DNA from: Lentisphaerae bacterium ADurb.Bin242
GTDB lineage: Bacteria; Verrucomicrobiota; Lentisphaeria; Victivallales; UBA1829
Assembly: GCA_002069785.1 (NCBI GenBank)
Contig: MWCA01000025.1
Span: forward strand, 1 to 61,558
Direction: 5' to 3'
Length of the DNA: 61,558 nt
Positions 53,217 to 61,558 of this stretch are shown here, piece by piece. Numbering within the stretch: position 1 is the first letter of the stretch; every line of letters begins with the position of its first letter. Position numbers and translations under genes: made by a program. The notes beneath the pieces were generated by a model. That model did not search any database and was not told where the DNA came from. It saw nothing but the letters and a program-made list of their open reading frames with translations.

Positions 53217-54326
53217 ATGAAAATTGAGAAGGTATATGCGTATCATTATTCCATCCCGCTGAACCATCCTTTCCGAATCAGTGCAGGAGAAATCCGCGAG
53301 AAGGAAGGACTTGTCTTTGAATTACGTACCCGCCATCTTACCGGATGGGGAGAAGCGTCTGTCGATGGGATTCCATTTTATGCGCACGAAACCTGCGGAT
53401 CGGTCATGGACCTCGCCCGGAGAGTGCTTGTGCCTCTTCTGGAAAGCCGCGATTGGAATGATCCATACGAATTCAATGAAGCCTGTCATGCATATCGCGG
53501 TGGTAATTTTGCAAAATGTGCTTTCGAGACGGCATTGTGGGACATTTATGGACAGCAGGAAAATGCCCCCGTCTGGAAACTCCTCGGTGGGAATCGGGAA
53601 ACGATTGAAAGCGGAGGCGCGGTCGGAATCAAAAGAAATCCGAATGAGACGGTTCAAAGCATCGCCGCACTCCTGGCGCATGGATATCGCCGGATCAAGC
53701 TCAAAATCTCGCCAGGGCATGACACCGAATATCTCGAAGCCGTGAGGTCGGCTTTCCCGGATATCTCCCTGATGGTCGATGCCAACAGTGCATACGGAGC
53801 AGATGATTTTGACAAGATTGCTTCCTGGGACCGGTTCAATCTTTTGATGATCGAGCAACCGCTGGATGAAAACGACATCTATTTTCATTCCCTTTTGCGC
53901 AGGAAAATAAAAAACCCGATTTGTCTGGATGAAAGCCTGCATACCATTCACGACACCGAATGTGCAATAAACCTGAAGGCGGCTGATATTGTCAACATCA
54001 AAGTTTGCCGCGTCGGAGGTCTCTGCAACACGAAGGCGATTCATGACCTCTGCATGAAAAACAACATTTCAAACTGGATCGGCAGCCGTATTACCGCTTC
54101 CATTGGAGAAGCCCCCCGTCTTGCCGCGTGCACATTGCCCAATTGTTCCCTTGCATCCGATTTCGGAATTCCACTCGAGCGGGGGCATATCGCCGATGAT
54201 TTCGCGGAAATCGACACAAAAACCATTGACGGATGTCGGATGACGGCGCCTTCCCAATCCGGGCTCGGTCTCAAAATCGACCGGAAAAAACTTTCCTCTT
54301 TCCTCTTGGACGCATGCAGAATGTAA
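53217..54326 (+). CDS. Enolase-superfamily enzyme (OSBS / N-acylamino acid racemase-like)
   Basis: 369 residues; AGGAGG lies 9 bases before the ATG. The N-terminal capping domain (about 1-130) leads into the barrel. Catalytic signatures of the muconate-cycloisomerase subgroup are present: KxK lysine in RIKLKISPG, metal ligands in VDANSAY, MIEQPL and CLDES, and the second lysine in VNIKVCRVGG. The sequence is closest in style to MenC/N-succinylamino acid racemases. No menaquinone genes are nearby, and the next gene is a sugar-type regulator, so a racemase or acid-sugar/dipeptide epimerase role is as likely as menaquinone synthesis. Activity cannot be fixed from sequence. Confidence 0.85.
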   Translation: MKIEKVYAYHYSIPLNHPFRISAGEIREKEGLVFELRTRHLTGWGEASVDGIPFYAHETCGSVMDLARRVLVPLLESRDWNDPYEFNEACHAYRGGNFAKCAFETALWDIYGQQENAPVWKLLGGNRETIESGGAVGIKRNPNETVQSIAALLAHGYRRIKLKISPGHDTEYLEAVRSAFPDISLMVDANSAYGADDFDKIASWDRFNLLMIEQPLDENDIYFHSLLRRKIKNPICLDESLHTIHDTECAINLKAADIVNIKVCRVGGLCNTKAIHDLCMKNNISNWIGSRITASIGEAPRLAACTLPNCSLASDFGIPLERGHIADDFAEIDTKTIDGCRMTAPSQSGLGLKIDRKKLSSFLLDACRM

Positions 54327-54362
54327 GAGAATTTGCAATTATGGATTTCCTTACCCGCATTC

Positions 54363-54391
54363 TTGAAAAGGAAAGCAAAAGCATGTATAGT
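54363..54391 (+). promoter_or_regulatory. Promoter of the GntR/LacI-type regulator
   Basis: TTGAAA (54363-54368) and TATAGT (54386-54391) are separated by 17 bases, 32 bases before the ATG at 54424. Confidence 0.55.
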
Positions 54392-54423
54392 ATTTTCTTT
54401 ATTGACAGCGGGAGATTTCCAGA

Positions 54424-55479
54424 ATGAAAATAGAGCTTAAAGCCCGAAACAAAGAGATTCCGGTTTATGATGAACTTCGGAAAATGTTCGTCGACGCCAT
54501 CCGGAAGGGCAAATTGAAAACGGGGGATCGAATTACCCCGGAAGAAGAACTTGCCAAAATGTTCAAAACTTCCCGGACAACCGTCCGGAAAGCAATGGCA
54601 TGTCTCCAGGAAGAGAATCTTATTCTGCGCTTCCCCCGGAAAGGGACATTCATCAACAGCAATTTTTCTGCGGATGAAAGCAAGCCGCTGCCGATCATCG
54701 GAGTTGATTATCTAGGCGGGATCATCCGCAGCGGACCCGGTTACTACGGGGCGATGATCGAAGGAATTGTTTCCTGTGCCAGACGCAACCGGATGATCGT
54801 TACTTTTCTGGATAAAGACAAGAAGGATGACCCTGAAAAATTTGCCGGAATCATTTTCCTTCAGGAACCGAATAAATCCCTGCCGATCGTTCAGGCCGCT
54901 CTTCAGGGTGTCTTGCCCGGCGTTGGAATCAACCGGAAGATCGGCGGGCATGTGGGCTGTCTGTGCGTCGACTATAAAAGAGAAAGTTATCTCGGTGTCA
55001 AAAAACTGATCGAGCGGGGATACCGGGACATCGGTTACTATGGAAACGGATTCTATGGAGATGAGTTCAATCAGACGCGCTATGCCGGTTATTATCAGGC
55101 CATGACGGAAGCCGGTCTCCCTCTGAAAAAGAAAAACATCCATTTCTTTTCTTCGGAAACGAACAGATATCTTCAGGCAAAATTATATTTTCAACATGCC
55201 CGGATTTCCGCGTTGTTCGTTTCGCTGGCGCCGATCCTGTTTTCAGTGCTTTATGCGATGAACATACTCCGGATCTCCCCGGCGGAAGACATCAAGGTTC
55301 TTTGTTTTGACAATCTCGAGGATATGGAGCTCAACGGACCGGATATTGCCTATATCAAGATGCCGCTGCAGAAGATGGGAGTCCGCGCGACCGAATATAT
55401 CAGTCAGAAATTGACTTTAAAAAATAAGCTTTCTCCTGTCAATGAGGTTTATCCGGCTGAATTCTGTTTTCCGGATTGA
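54424..55479 (+). CDS. GntR/LacI hybrid transcriptional regulator (AraR-like layout)
   Basis: 351 residues. The N-terminal winged helix is of the GntR type (about 12-75: IPVYDELRKMFVDAIRKGKL, EEELAKMFKTSRTTVRKAMA, LILRFPRKGTF). Residues about 90-350 form a LacI/periplasmic-binding-protein sugar sensor (GYYGAMIEGIVSCARRNRM, IERGYRDIGYYGNGFYGDEF, INRKIGGHVGCLCVDY). This layout is that of the arabinose repressor AraR and relatives, whose operators contain ACAAAT half-sites. Such half-sites are repeated upstream of the next gene and occur upstream of the preceding one, so local control is likely. The inducer is unknown. Confidence 0.85.
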   Translation: MKIELKARNKEIPVYDELRKMFVDAIRKGKLKTGDRITPEEELAKMFKTSRTTVRKAMACLQEENLILRFPRKGTFINSNFSADESKPLPIIGVDYLGGIIRSGPGYYGAMIEGIVSCARRNRMIVTFLDKDKKDDPEKFAGIIFLQEPNKSLPIVQAALQGVLPGVGINRKIGGHVGCLCVDYKRESYLGVKKLIERGYRDIGYYGNGFYGDEFNQTRYAGYYQAMTEAGLPLKKKNIHFFSSETNRYLQAKLYFQHARISALFVSLAPILFSVLYAMNILRISPAEDIKVLCFDNLEDMELNGPDIAYIKMPLQKMGVRATEYISQKLTLKNKLSPVNEVYPAEFCFPD

Positions 55480-55555
55480 ACCGTTTTCCCGAGATGGAAA
55501 GAATTGTTTTCATGCCTGTGATATGAAAAAATATGGAATTTTTATCACTTCTCCC

Positions 55556-55583
55556 TTGACAAATTTATTTTTTCATATATAAT
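55556..55583 (+). promoter_or_regulatory. Consensus promoter upstream of the acyltransferase-like gene
   Basis: TTGACA (55556-55561) and TATAAT (55578-55583), both perfect matches to the sigma-70 consensus, separated by 16 bases. It is immediately followed by the ACAAAT repeats, which would overlap the transcription start, the expected place for a repressor. Confidence 0.75.
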
Positions 55584-55617
55584 ACAAATAGCAATACAAA
55601 TATAACAACAAATTTGT
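55581..55617. promoter_or_regulatory. ACAAAT repeat array, candidate operator of the GntR/LacI regulator
   Basis: AATACAAATA occurs twice as a direct repeat (55581-55590 and 55593-55602, 12 bases apart), followed by the 10-bp palindrome ACAAATTTGT (55608-55617). AraR-type repressors recognise inverted sites with the half-site TACAAAT, identical to the half-site here. The array begins within the -10 box of a consensus promoter. Confidence 0.6.
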
Positions 55618-55646
55618 AATCAAATAAAATAGTCTGTGGGAAAACG

Positions 55647-56900
55647 ATGAATGCCTGTGATGTTCTCGCTGAAATGAAAATTCAAGAAAAAGCGTATGCA
55701 ATCATTATTCCGGGCTGGGGACAATCCGTTTCCAATATGCCGGACAAGATTGATTTTCTGCTCCCGGAAAATATTAAATGCGCCTGTGACTGGAGTTGTC
55801 TGGAGAAAGAGGTCACAGAGGAAATTCTGGCGGTCGGCAAAGTGGTTGCGGAAACCCCCGCGCTCCGCGCTTTCGCCTGGCATATTTACTACAAGCTGAT
55901 GTTTCTGCCCTTCTCTTACGGAAATTATTCGCATTCATTCGGCGGCTGGCCGCTTCCGGAACATCATCTGGGTCATGCCGCCGGACTGTTTTACGTCCTG
56001 GTGGCGCTGGGCCTGGTTCCGCACACGGTAAAAAAACAGCAGGAAATGAACATTCCGGACAAAATTATCCGCGATACGCTGAATCTCACGGAAAGCATCG
56101 CGTTCTACAAACGCAGCAACGGCATTCCGGGAATCGATCCTTCGGTGATACACTGGCACCGGCTTTATGTCGCCGGACGGCTTTTCACACTCGGGCGGTT
56201 TCAATACAAGCTGGCCGAACTTTTTTCCTTCGGGGCAATGCTCCGCAGCAAGTCCGACGGACGCCGCCTTTTATTCGCTGAACCGGGAATGCGGTTCAAT
56301 TCGAAAGGATTCATCGTCCAGTCCGGATGCGAGTCCGATTCGGACAGGATTTCCTCCTTTGAACTGACAGACACCCATGTGTCCGGCTTTCCAGTCTCGC
56401 CCGAAGGATTTGCCTTCCTGGAAAAACATACTTGTTCCCGGAAAGAATGGGATGTGATTCTGCGGCGCGGCGACATCCTTCTCGATCTCCATATTCCCTC
56501 CGGAGGCAAGATGACTCCGGACGCCTGTCACGAATCACTGGAACTTGCCTTCCGGTTTTTCAGAGAACACCGTCCCGGACAATTTGTTCCTGCCGTCATC
56601 AGCCGTTCCTGGATTTTCAATACGCAGTTCGAAGAAATGCTGCCGGACTCCAATCTTGCGAAACTGATGTGCGAATGCTATTTGTTCCCCTGTCCGTCGG
56701 ACGGAAAAGACGGTTTTTTTTTCCTTTTCGGAAAAGATTATCCCGATCCGAAGGATGCGCCTCACGACACCACTCTCCGCCGGGCAATGCTTTCCGTTCT
56801 CGAGCGCGGAGACCGTTTGCGTCTGGGCGGTATGCTTTTCCTGGCGGAAGATTTGCAACGATATGGAAAGTCTGTATATAGAAGTCAATTCAAACTCTAA
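55647..56900 (+). CDS. Acyltransferase-domain protein (NAT_N/GNAT_C-like)
   Basis: 417 residues, no signal peptide. The layout recalls proteins with a NAT_N domain followed by GNAT_C: a helical region with [15 protein letters not shown], then [19 protein letters not shown], a beta stretch with [20 protein letters not shown], and [19 protein letters not shown]. Members of this family, known mainly from gut Firmicutes, are predicted acyltransferases of unknown substrate. The gene follows a consensus promoter with putative operator repeats. It precedes a pseudopilin gene by 17 bases, so it heads an operon that may run to the heparinase-like gene. Modification of a sugar or sugar amine is inferred only. 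Confidence 0.6.
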   Translation: MNACDVLAEMKIQEKAYAIIIPGWGQSVSNMPDKIDFLLPENIKCACDWSCLEKEVTEEILAVGKVVAETPALRAFAWHIYYKLMFLPFSYGNYSHSFGGWPLPEHHLGHAAGLFYVLVALGLVPHTVKKQQEMNIPDKIIRDTLNLTESIAFYKRSNGIPGIDPSVIHWHRLYVAGRLFTLGRFQYKLAELFSFGAMLRSKSDGRRLLFAEPGMRFNSKGFIVQSGCESDSDRISSFELTDTHVSGFPVSPEGFAFLEKHTCSRKEWDVILRRGDILLDLHIPSGGKMTPDACHESLELAFRFFREHRPGQFVPAVISRSWIFNTQFEEMLPDSNLAKLMCECYLFPCPSDGKDGFFFLFGKDYPDPKDAPHDTTLRRAMLSVLERGDRLRLGGMLFLAEDLQRYGKSVYRSQFKL

Positions 56901-56917
56901 AAACGAGGAGAAGAAAG

Positions 56918-57733
56918 ATGTCAGGAAGATTTCAGAAAACTCCGGGAAGCGTGAAGAAATTCACATTAATCGAACTGCTGGTCGTTATTTCGATCATTGC
57001 CATTCTTGCGGCATTGCTGCTGCCGTCACTGAATCAGGCGCGTGCCAAAGCCCGCGAGATCGCTTGCCTGAGCAATGGTAAACAACTTGGGATTCAACTG
57101 GTGGTCTATGTCGATTCCCAGAAAGAATTTCTGCCGCCGCGTTATGATTCTCCGGGCGCTTCCATCAATGACCCGGTAGACATGTGGTACGGTCCGGGCA
57201 AGCTCAATGTGCCGACAAAACTTCTGCTGGGCTGCGGGGAAGGCAAACCGAATCCCGCCTCCACTGTCATGCGCGGTTATATGCACTACGGCATGGCCGA
57301 CTTTTCAGCCCTTGGTGATCCCAGGCGATCTCCACGTCTTTCTTTTGTCATCACTCCGCAGAACATTGTTGCTTTTTCCGACAGCAGTCATCCGAACGAT
57401 TATAATGTCTGGATATATTCCGCGGATGCCGGTTCCCGGGCTCCTTCGAGCATGCGCCCGTGGATTGTCAGCAATCCGGGATCGGGCGACTTCACCCGGT
57501 TTCGTCACGGCAACAAAAATGAAATGATCAGCTTTACAACGCCTTCCTCCAAGCTGACGACACCGAAAAAGAGTCAAAGCCGCGCCTCCTTTGCATTTAT
57601 CGACGGACATGCGCAGTTGATGTCTCCATATGAAGCATACCAGCCGGCCGCTGACTCGGACTGGACCGGATGGAACACCGGCAAGCCCAAGCTGTATTGG
57701 AAACACTGGATCAACAAAATGCCGGCCGAATAA
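56918..57733 (+). CDS. Pseudopilin-like protein, FTLIELL N-terminus
   Basis: 271 residues; GAGGAG lies 7 bases before the [23 protein letters not shown] is the pilin-type helix, with Lys before Phe. The Cys/Arg-rich middle has [16 protein letters not shown]. The C-terminal motif is altered: RHGNKNEM and [12 protein letters not shown] are separated by an insert of over 20 residues rich in Ser/Thr/Lys, so the H-X9-DG spacing is broken although the FIDGHA strand is intact. It follows the acyltransferase-like gene by 17 bases. Confidence 0.85.
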   Translation: MSGRFQKTPGSVKKFTLIELLVVISIIAILAALLLPSLNQARAKAREIACLSNGKQLGIQLVVYVDSQKEFLPPRYDSPGASINDPVDMWYGPGKLNVPTKLLLGCGEGKPNPASTVMRGYMHYGMADFSALGDPRRSPRLSFVITPQNIVAFSDSSHPNDYNVWIYSADAGSRAPSSMRPWIVSNPGSGDFTRFRHGNKNEMISFTTPSSKLTTPKKSQSRASFAFIDGHAQLMSPYEAYQPAADSDWTGWNTGKPKLYWKHWINKMPAE

Positions 57734-57930
57734 ACAGTCCATAAAAACGCCCTGAAAAATTCACTTCCGCCTGGAGTTCGGAAGCAATAGTCCGGCGAAG
57801 GTCGGAAAGGTAAACGAGTTTGAATGCCGGGTTGGATGGAACCGATCCGGTGCATGGTCAAGTTTTGAACAATACATCCACGCGAAAGTCGTGGCGAACA
57901 AACAGAGACAGGAAAACTGTAGGTGGTAAA

Positions 57931-58416
57931 ATGATCCGAATAAGAAAATTCAAGGCCGGAGACGCGGAACCGGTGGCGGCAATCATGTTCAAGGCATTTA
58001 AAAGTTTTTTAGGAACCCGGATTAAGCAGGAAGATTTTACCGCGGAATATTACAGGAAAACTTCAAACCTGAAAGCCTCCCATTCGGAAACAGTATCTTT
58101 TGTTGCTCATGACGGAGAAAAAGTTGTAGGCTATTTAAAGGTGGCGGCAGGAAATAACGGCCTGGGATCATTGGAGAGCATCGGCATTGCCCCGGAGTAT
58201 TTTTCCAAAGGGATCGGCTCCATGCTCTTTGCTGAGGCGGACAAATTCTGGCAGATGAAAAAAATGCGTAAGATTTCCACCTGTGTTTCCGCACATAACA
58301 GGAAAGCCCTCATTTACTACATTAAAAATGGTTTTATTCCGGAAGGATACCGGCGAGATCATTTCTTCGAAGGAGTCGATGAGATCATTTTAGGACGCTT
58401 CATGAAAAAAGCTTAA
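57931..58416 (+). CDS. GNAT-family N-acetyltransferase
   Basis: 161 residues from the ATG at 57931, chosen because AGGTGG precedes it and the fold begins directly (MIRIRKFKAGDAEPVAAIMF). The acetyl-CoA loop is GIAPEYFSKGIGSMLFAEAD, with motif B ISTCVSAHNRKALIYYIKNG. The substrate is unknown. It lies 197 bases after the pseudopilin and 162 bases before the heparinase-like gene, on the same strand; the hairpin CTTCCG/CGGAAG between it and the pseudopilin may separate transcription units. Confidence 0.85.
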   Translation: MIRIRKFKAGDAEPVAAIMFKAFKSFLGTRIKQEDFTAEYYRKTSNLKASHSETVSFVAHDGEKVVGYLKVAAGNNGLGSLESIGIAPEYFSKGIGSMLFAEADKFWQMKKMRKISTCVSAHNRKALIYYIKNGFIPEGYRRDHFFEGVDEIILGRFMKKA

Positions 58417-58578
58417 AGCGCACAGTTTGCTTAAAATAAAGATATGTTTTCAATGCACGGCTTTTTCAAGGTAAAATGCGTTCAGTCTGACAAAACGTGC
58501 GTTTGCTTTGTCAATGGACCAACCTGAAAAACAGGAAAACTTTAGCAGAAACAAATCAATCCGGGAGATAATAAAATC

Positions 58579-61558
58579 ATGAAACGATCTGTTGTTCACA
58601 CCGCCATCTGTCTGATTCCGGCAATGCTTTTTGCATCCGAGGCGACTGAATTCCTGCCGTCGCGGGACGGCGGATGGAATCCTGAAATTGCAGCCGCGGA
58701 GGACGGATTCCTCATTACGAAAGAAACCTCGCGTCTGACATCGAACACTTCGTTCGAAGTCGATCCAAAAGCGACCTATAAGCTGTCCGGCAAGTTCAAG
58801 CGCTCGCCTTCGGCGCCGCCGAAACCGTTGTTGTTTTTCGGGCTGGAAGCACTGGACAAACAGGGACGCGGCATCAGCTCTCCGGCGGTTTTTATCTATC
58901 CGGAAACCGAAACGGAACTGACTTCCGATCTGCCGGCAAAAGGAACGGGCGTAACCGTTCGGGATGCTTCGAAATGGAACACGAAATCAAACGCTTGCGT
59001 GATCGCCTTCAACGTGAAGGACAATCTGGCCGATCTGCCGAACTTCTCATACAGCACGAACATCAAAAAGATTGAACGGAAGGACAACGCCTGGCTCATT
59101 ACATTGGCTCAGCCGGCCTGGGCGGGATTCAAGGCGGGAACCAAAGTCCGGCAGCATTCCCACGGACTCGGGAGAATCTATTGCGCCGCCAATTATCGGC
59201 AGATTGTCTGGGACGACTGGCACGAAATCAACGGAACCGTCTGCGGAATCGCGGAACACGGGGCGCCCGCGAATCAATGGTGGAAGGGAACGGTCCGGGC
59301 AAAAATCACGATTTCGGCCGAGCCTGGAATCCTTCTCAAAGACATCAAGCTCGAAAAGATCGGAGGAAAAGTCAATCTCGTGGAGAAGGCGGCAATCCGG
59401 CCGCAAGTCAAAGCCGATCCGCTGAAACCTCTGTTCGAGAAATACAATCAGGAACTCGCTCACCGACTGGATATGTCCCATCCGCGTCTGCTGTTCACGG
59501 ACGCAATGTTCGAAAAAATGAGGAAAAGAGCGGCCTCGGAACCGCTGATTGGAAATGCGTTGCAGGTGCTTTACCGGAAAATCGATCTTTATCCGGACGA
59601 GGTGAATGAAGCATCCTTCAGCCGGAAACAGGAAGGCGAAGCGGTTTTCTATTCGACGGATAAGTTCGGCCCGACAGCCATGCGGGCGGCGTTTGCCTAT
59701 AAAATGACCGGTGAAAAGAAATATCTCGGCAAAGCGCTGAATATCCTGAAATATGCTTCGGAATGGTACAACAAGCGTTACGAGGAAGAGAAACCGGTCA
59801 GCTGGACTTCCTTCTCCCGGATTTCAGCCCTCTGCGCCTATGATTGGCTTTACAATGAAATGACGCCGTCCGACCGGGCCGTCATCGGAAAAAACCTGTT
59901 GAAACATATCGTTCAGGCACAAAACACGGACTGGATCGTACAATCGGGACTTCAAAACAAAGGCGAAGGCACCAGCCGCTGGAATTCCAGTTTTTACGGG
60001 ACTCCGTTGATGAAGTTCTACACGGGACTGGCTTTTCATAAAGCGGGCATCGACGACAAAGCCGCGGAAAAACTGCTGGAGGAAGGACTCGCGGATCATA
60101 TAAGAATGCTCGATTACCGTTCGGAAATGGCCGGTTCGGATGGCGGCGGCAACAACAGCACGCCGGGGTATGCCTTCGGAGACGCGCCGATGTGCGAATG
60201 GCTTTTTTACTATGCGTGGAAGACGCTGACGGGGCGGAACATTGCGACTGATTTTCCCGCCAACGGACTGCTGCCGCACTGGCTGTTTTACGCTTCCTTC
60301 ACCGGGATCGACGGAAAACTTTATGAGCACGGAACAGGAGGTGCGTGGCACATCGACAACAAACTCAAGATGAATCTGCGTTATCTTGCCCAATACAGGA
60401 ATTTTTTTCCGGATTCTCCTGCCGTCGGAATCATTGATTTTCTGATCTCGACCCAGGATGACTTCAAAGACGACAAGTATATTTATGCCTCCGGCACCTG
60501 GCGGCACGACGGTTATTTCCCGTGGCTGCTCTTCCAATACAATTATACGAAACAATCCGAATACAAATTCGACAAGAAATTCTTCGATCATTTTCCAAAA
60601 GCCTATTTTTTCCGCAATCTCGGGCAAACCTATCTGTTCAGCGGAAGGGAGCCGGATTCCACATACGCCCTGTTCACCTGCGGTTCAAAAAGTTCGGTAC
60701 ACAAGCAGGCAGACGAAAATAATTTCATCATTTACAAGGGAGGCTTCCTCGCTCTGGATTCGGGCACGCGGAGCGCTTCAGGCCACAAGGACTGGCTCGA
60801 TGACATGTGGCATGACAATAATTACTACGCTGTGAGCATCGCGCACAATGTGGTGACGATCCGTATGGAAGGTGAAAAATTTTCCGGATGGCCCGCACCG
60901 AAGTATGCCGTCGCCAATCACGGCGGAATGTACAAGACCACCGGCGGCATTGTAAAAGCGTTTGAAACGAACAACTTTTATACCTATGTTTCAGGCGATT
61001 CGACAGCGTGCTACCGTCCCGAAAAATGTAAGAAAATGATCCGTCAGTTTGTCTTTGTCCAGCCCGATTTCTTTGTGATCTGCGACACGGTGAAGTCCGT
61101 GAAGCCGGAACAGCTCAAGACCTGGCTGCTCCATTCGCAGAACGAGCCGGAGGAGTCGGGAGATATCGTGAGTTTCGGTGAAAATAAAGGACGCCTGTTC
61201 TGCCGCACATTTCTGCCGGAGGATTTCAAGCGGGAAAAAATCGGAGGTCCGGGCAGGGAATTCTGGGTGGACGGAAAAAACTATCCGCTTGGGAAAACGC
61301 GTCTGGAAGAATATGCCGCCCGCAAAATAACGAATCCGCTGTGGGGCAACTGGCGAATCGAATTGACCCGGAGAAAACCATCCGAATCCGTTCGTTTCCT
61401 GAATCTGATCCAGGTCGGAATGGCGGACAAACTGAAAAAAATGGCAACGTCAAGTTATGTCAAAAACGGTACGCGTGAAGGAGTGAAATTCATTCATGAC
61501 GACACGGAATATACAATTCTGTTCGATGCGGACGGAACCGGCGGATATTTCAAGGCGG
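58579..61558 (+). CDS. Secreted heparinase II/III-like protein with N-terminal unrecognised module, partial
   Basis: At least 993 residues; it runs off the window without a stop. A signal peptide (MKRSVVHTAICLIPAMLFAS) starts it. Residues about 22-260 repeat the module seen at 46597 and 49855 (TYKLSGKF, DLPNFSYS, GTKVRQHSHG, NQWWKG, LLKDIKLEKIG). Residues about 290-640 form a helical toroid (RMSHPRLLFT-like entry, SWTSFSRISALCAYDWLYN), and from about 660 a beta domain with GGFLALDSGTRSASGHKDW and SIAHNVVTI, as in heparinase II/III-type lyases. Such enzymes cleave uronic-acid polysaccharides by beta-elimination. GGGAG lies upstream of the ATG. Substrate cannot be read. Confidence 0.85.
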   Translation, partial: MKRSVVHTAICLIPAMLFASEATEFLPSRDGGWNPEIAAAEDGFLITKETSRLTSNTSFEVDPKATYKLSGKFKRSPSAPPKPLLFFGLEALDKQGRGISSPAVFIYPETETELTSDLPAKGTGVTVRDASKWNTKSNACVIAFNVKDNLADLPNFSYSTNIKKIERKDNAWLITLAQPAWAGFKAGTKVRQHSHGLGRIYCAANYRQIVWDDWHEINGTVCGIAEHGAPANQWWKGTVRAKITISAEPGILLKDIKLEKIGGKVNLVEKAAIRPQVKADPLKPLFEKYNQELAHRLDMSHPRLLFTDAMFEKMRKRAASEPLIGNALQVLYRKIDLYPDEVNEASFSRKQEGEAVFYSTDKFGPTAMRAAFAYKMTGEKKYLGKALNILKYASEWYNKRYEEEKPVSWTSFSRISALCAYDWLYNEMTPSDRAVIGKNLLKHIVQAQNTDWIVQSGLQNKGEGTSRWNSSFYGTPLMKFYTGLAFHKAGIDDKAAEKLLEEGLADHIRMLDYRSEMAGSDGGGNNSTPGYAFGDAPMCEWLFYYAWKTLTGRNIATDFPANGLLPHWLFYASFTGIDGKLYEHGTGGAWHIDNKLKMNLRYLAQYRNFFPDSPAVGIIDFLISTQDDFKDDKYIYASGTWRHDGYFPWLLFQYNYTKQSEYKFDKKFFDHFPKAYFFRNLGQTYLFSGREPDSTYALFTCGSKSSVHKQADENNFIIYKGGFLALDSGTRSASGHKDWLDDMWHDNNYYAVSIAHNVVTIRMEGEKFSGWPAPKYAVANHGGMYKTTGGIVKAFETNNFYTYVSGDSTACYRPEKCKKMIRQFVFVQPDFFVICDTVKSVKPEQLKTWLLHSQNEPEESGDIVSFGENKGRLFCRTFLPEDFKREKIGGPGREFWVDGKNYPLGKTRLEEYAARKITNPLWGNWRIELTRRKPSESVRFLNLIQVGMADKLKKMATSSYVKNGTREGVKFIHDDTEYTILFDADGTGGYFKA

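Overview
The window looks like a chromosomal segment of a host- or gut-associated member of the Lentisphaerota (Victivallis-like). The reasons are the density of secreted and cytoplasmic glycosidases, three DUF4838 proteins, a DUF1501 protein, five AraC-type regulators, and five short pseudopilins of the FTLIELL / H-X9-DG type that this phylum carries in large numbers. The assignment rests on gene families only. No rRNA, tRNA or CRISPR array was seen.

Layout. (1) 1-7.7 kb: a leftward glycan operon (pseudopilin, GH123-like enzyme, frameshifted CBM9-like protein, LamG/TIM-barrel protein) divergent from an AraC/PocR regulator. (2) 7.7-15.6 kb: a Gfo/Idh/MocA oxidoreductase, a 5'-truncated DUF4838 gene, a DUF1501 protein, and feoAB with a clear regulatory region but a frameshifted feoB G domain. 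(3) 15.8-22.6 kb: an AT-rich patch (AraC regulator, 3' remnant of a Wzm-type permease, Wzt-type ATPase), then a type I secretion ATPase/permease with HlyD adaptor and a small lipoprotein. (4) 22.9-36.5 kb: a large leftward operon of a pseudopilin, a 1510-residue multidomain secreted protein, and four enzymes without signal peptides. (5) 36.6-40.3 kb: alternating pseudopilin and AraC genes. (6) 40.5-52.8 kb: a rightward operon of pseudopilin, two DUF4838 proteins, GH2, GH42 and two copies of an unrecognised secreted module. (7) 53.2-61.6 kb: an enolase-superfamily enzyme, a GntR/LacI-type regulator with repeated ACAAAT half-sites nearby, an acyltransferase-like protein, another pseudopilin, a GNAT enzyme, and a heparinase II/III-like protein running off the end.

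How it works together: each glycan cluster is headed by a pseudopilin with a regulator divergent or adjacent, followed by DUF4838/GH/CBM genes. No SusC/SusD pair or sugar transporter is present, so uptake must be encoded elsewhere. The most novel-looking signals are the recurrent pseudopilin-regulator-glycosidase architecture with no glycine before the FTLIE motif, and a roughly 230-residue secreted module found twice as a stand-alone protein and once fused to a heparinase II/III-like enzyme. Several genes are broken (CBM9-like gene, feoB, DUF4838, Wzm permease), either from real decay or from assembly error.
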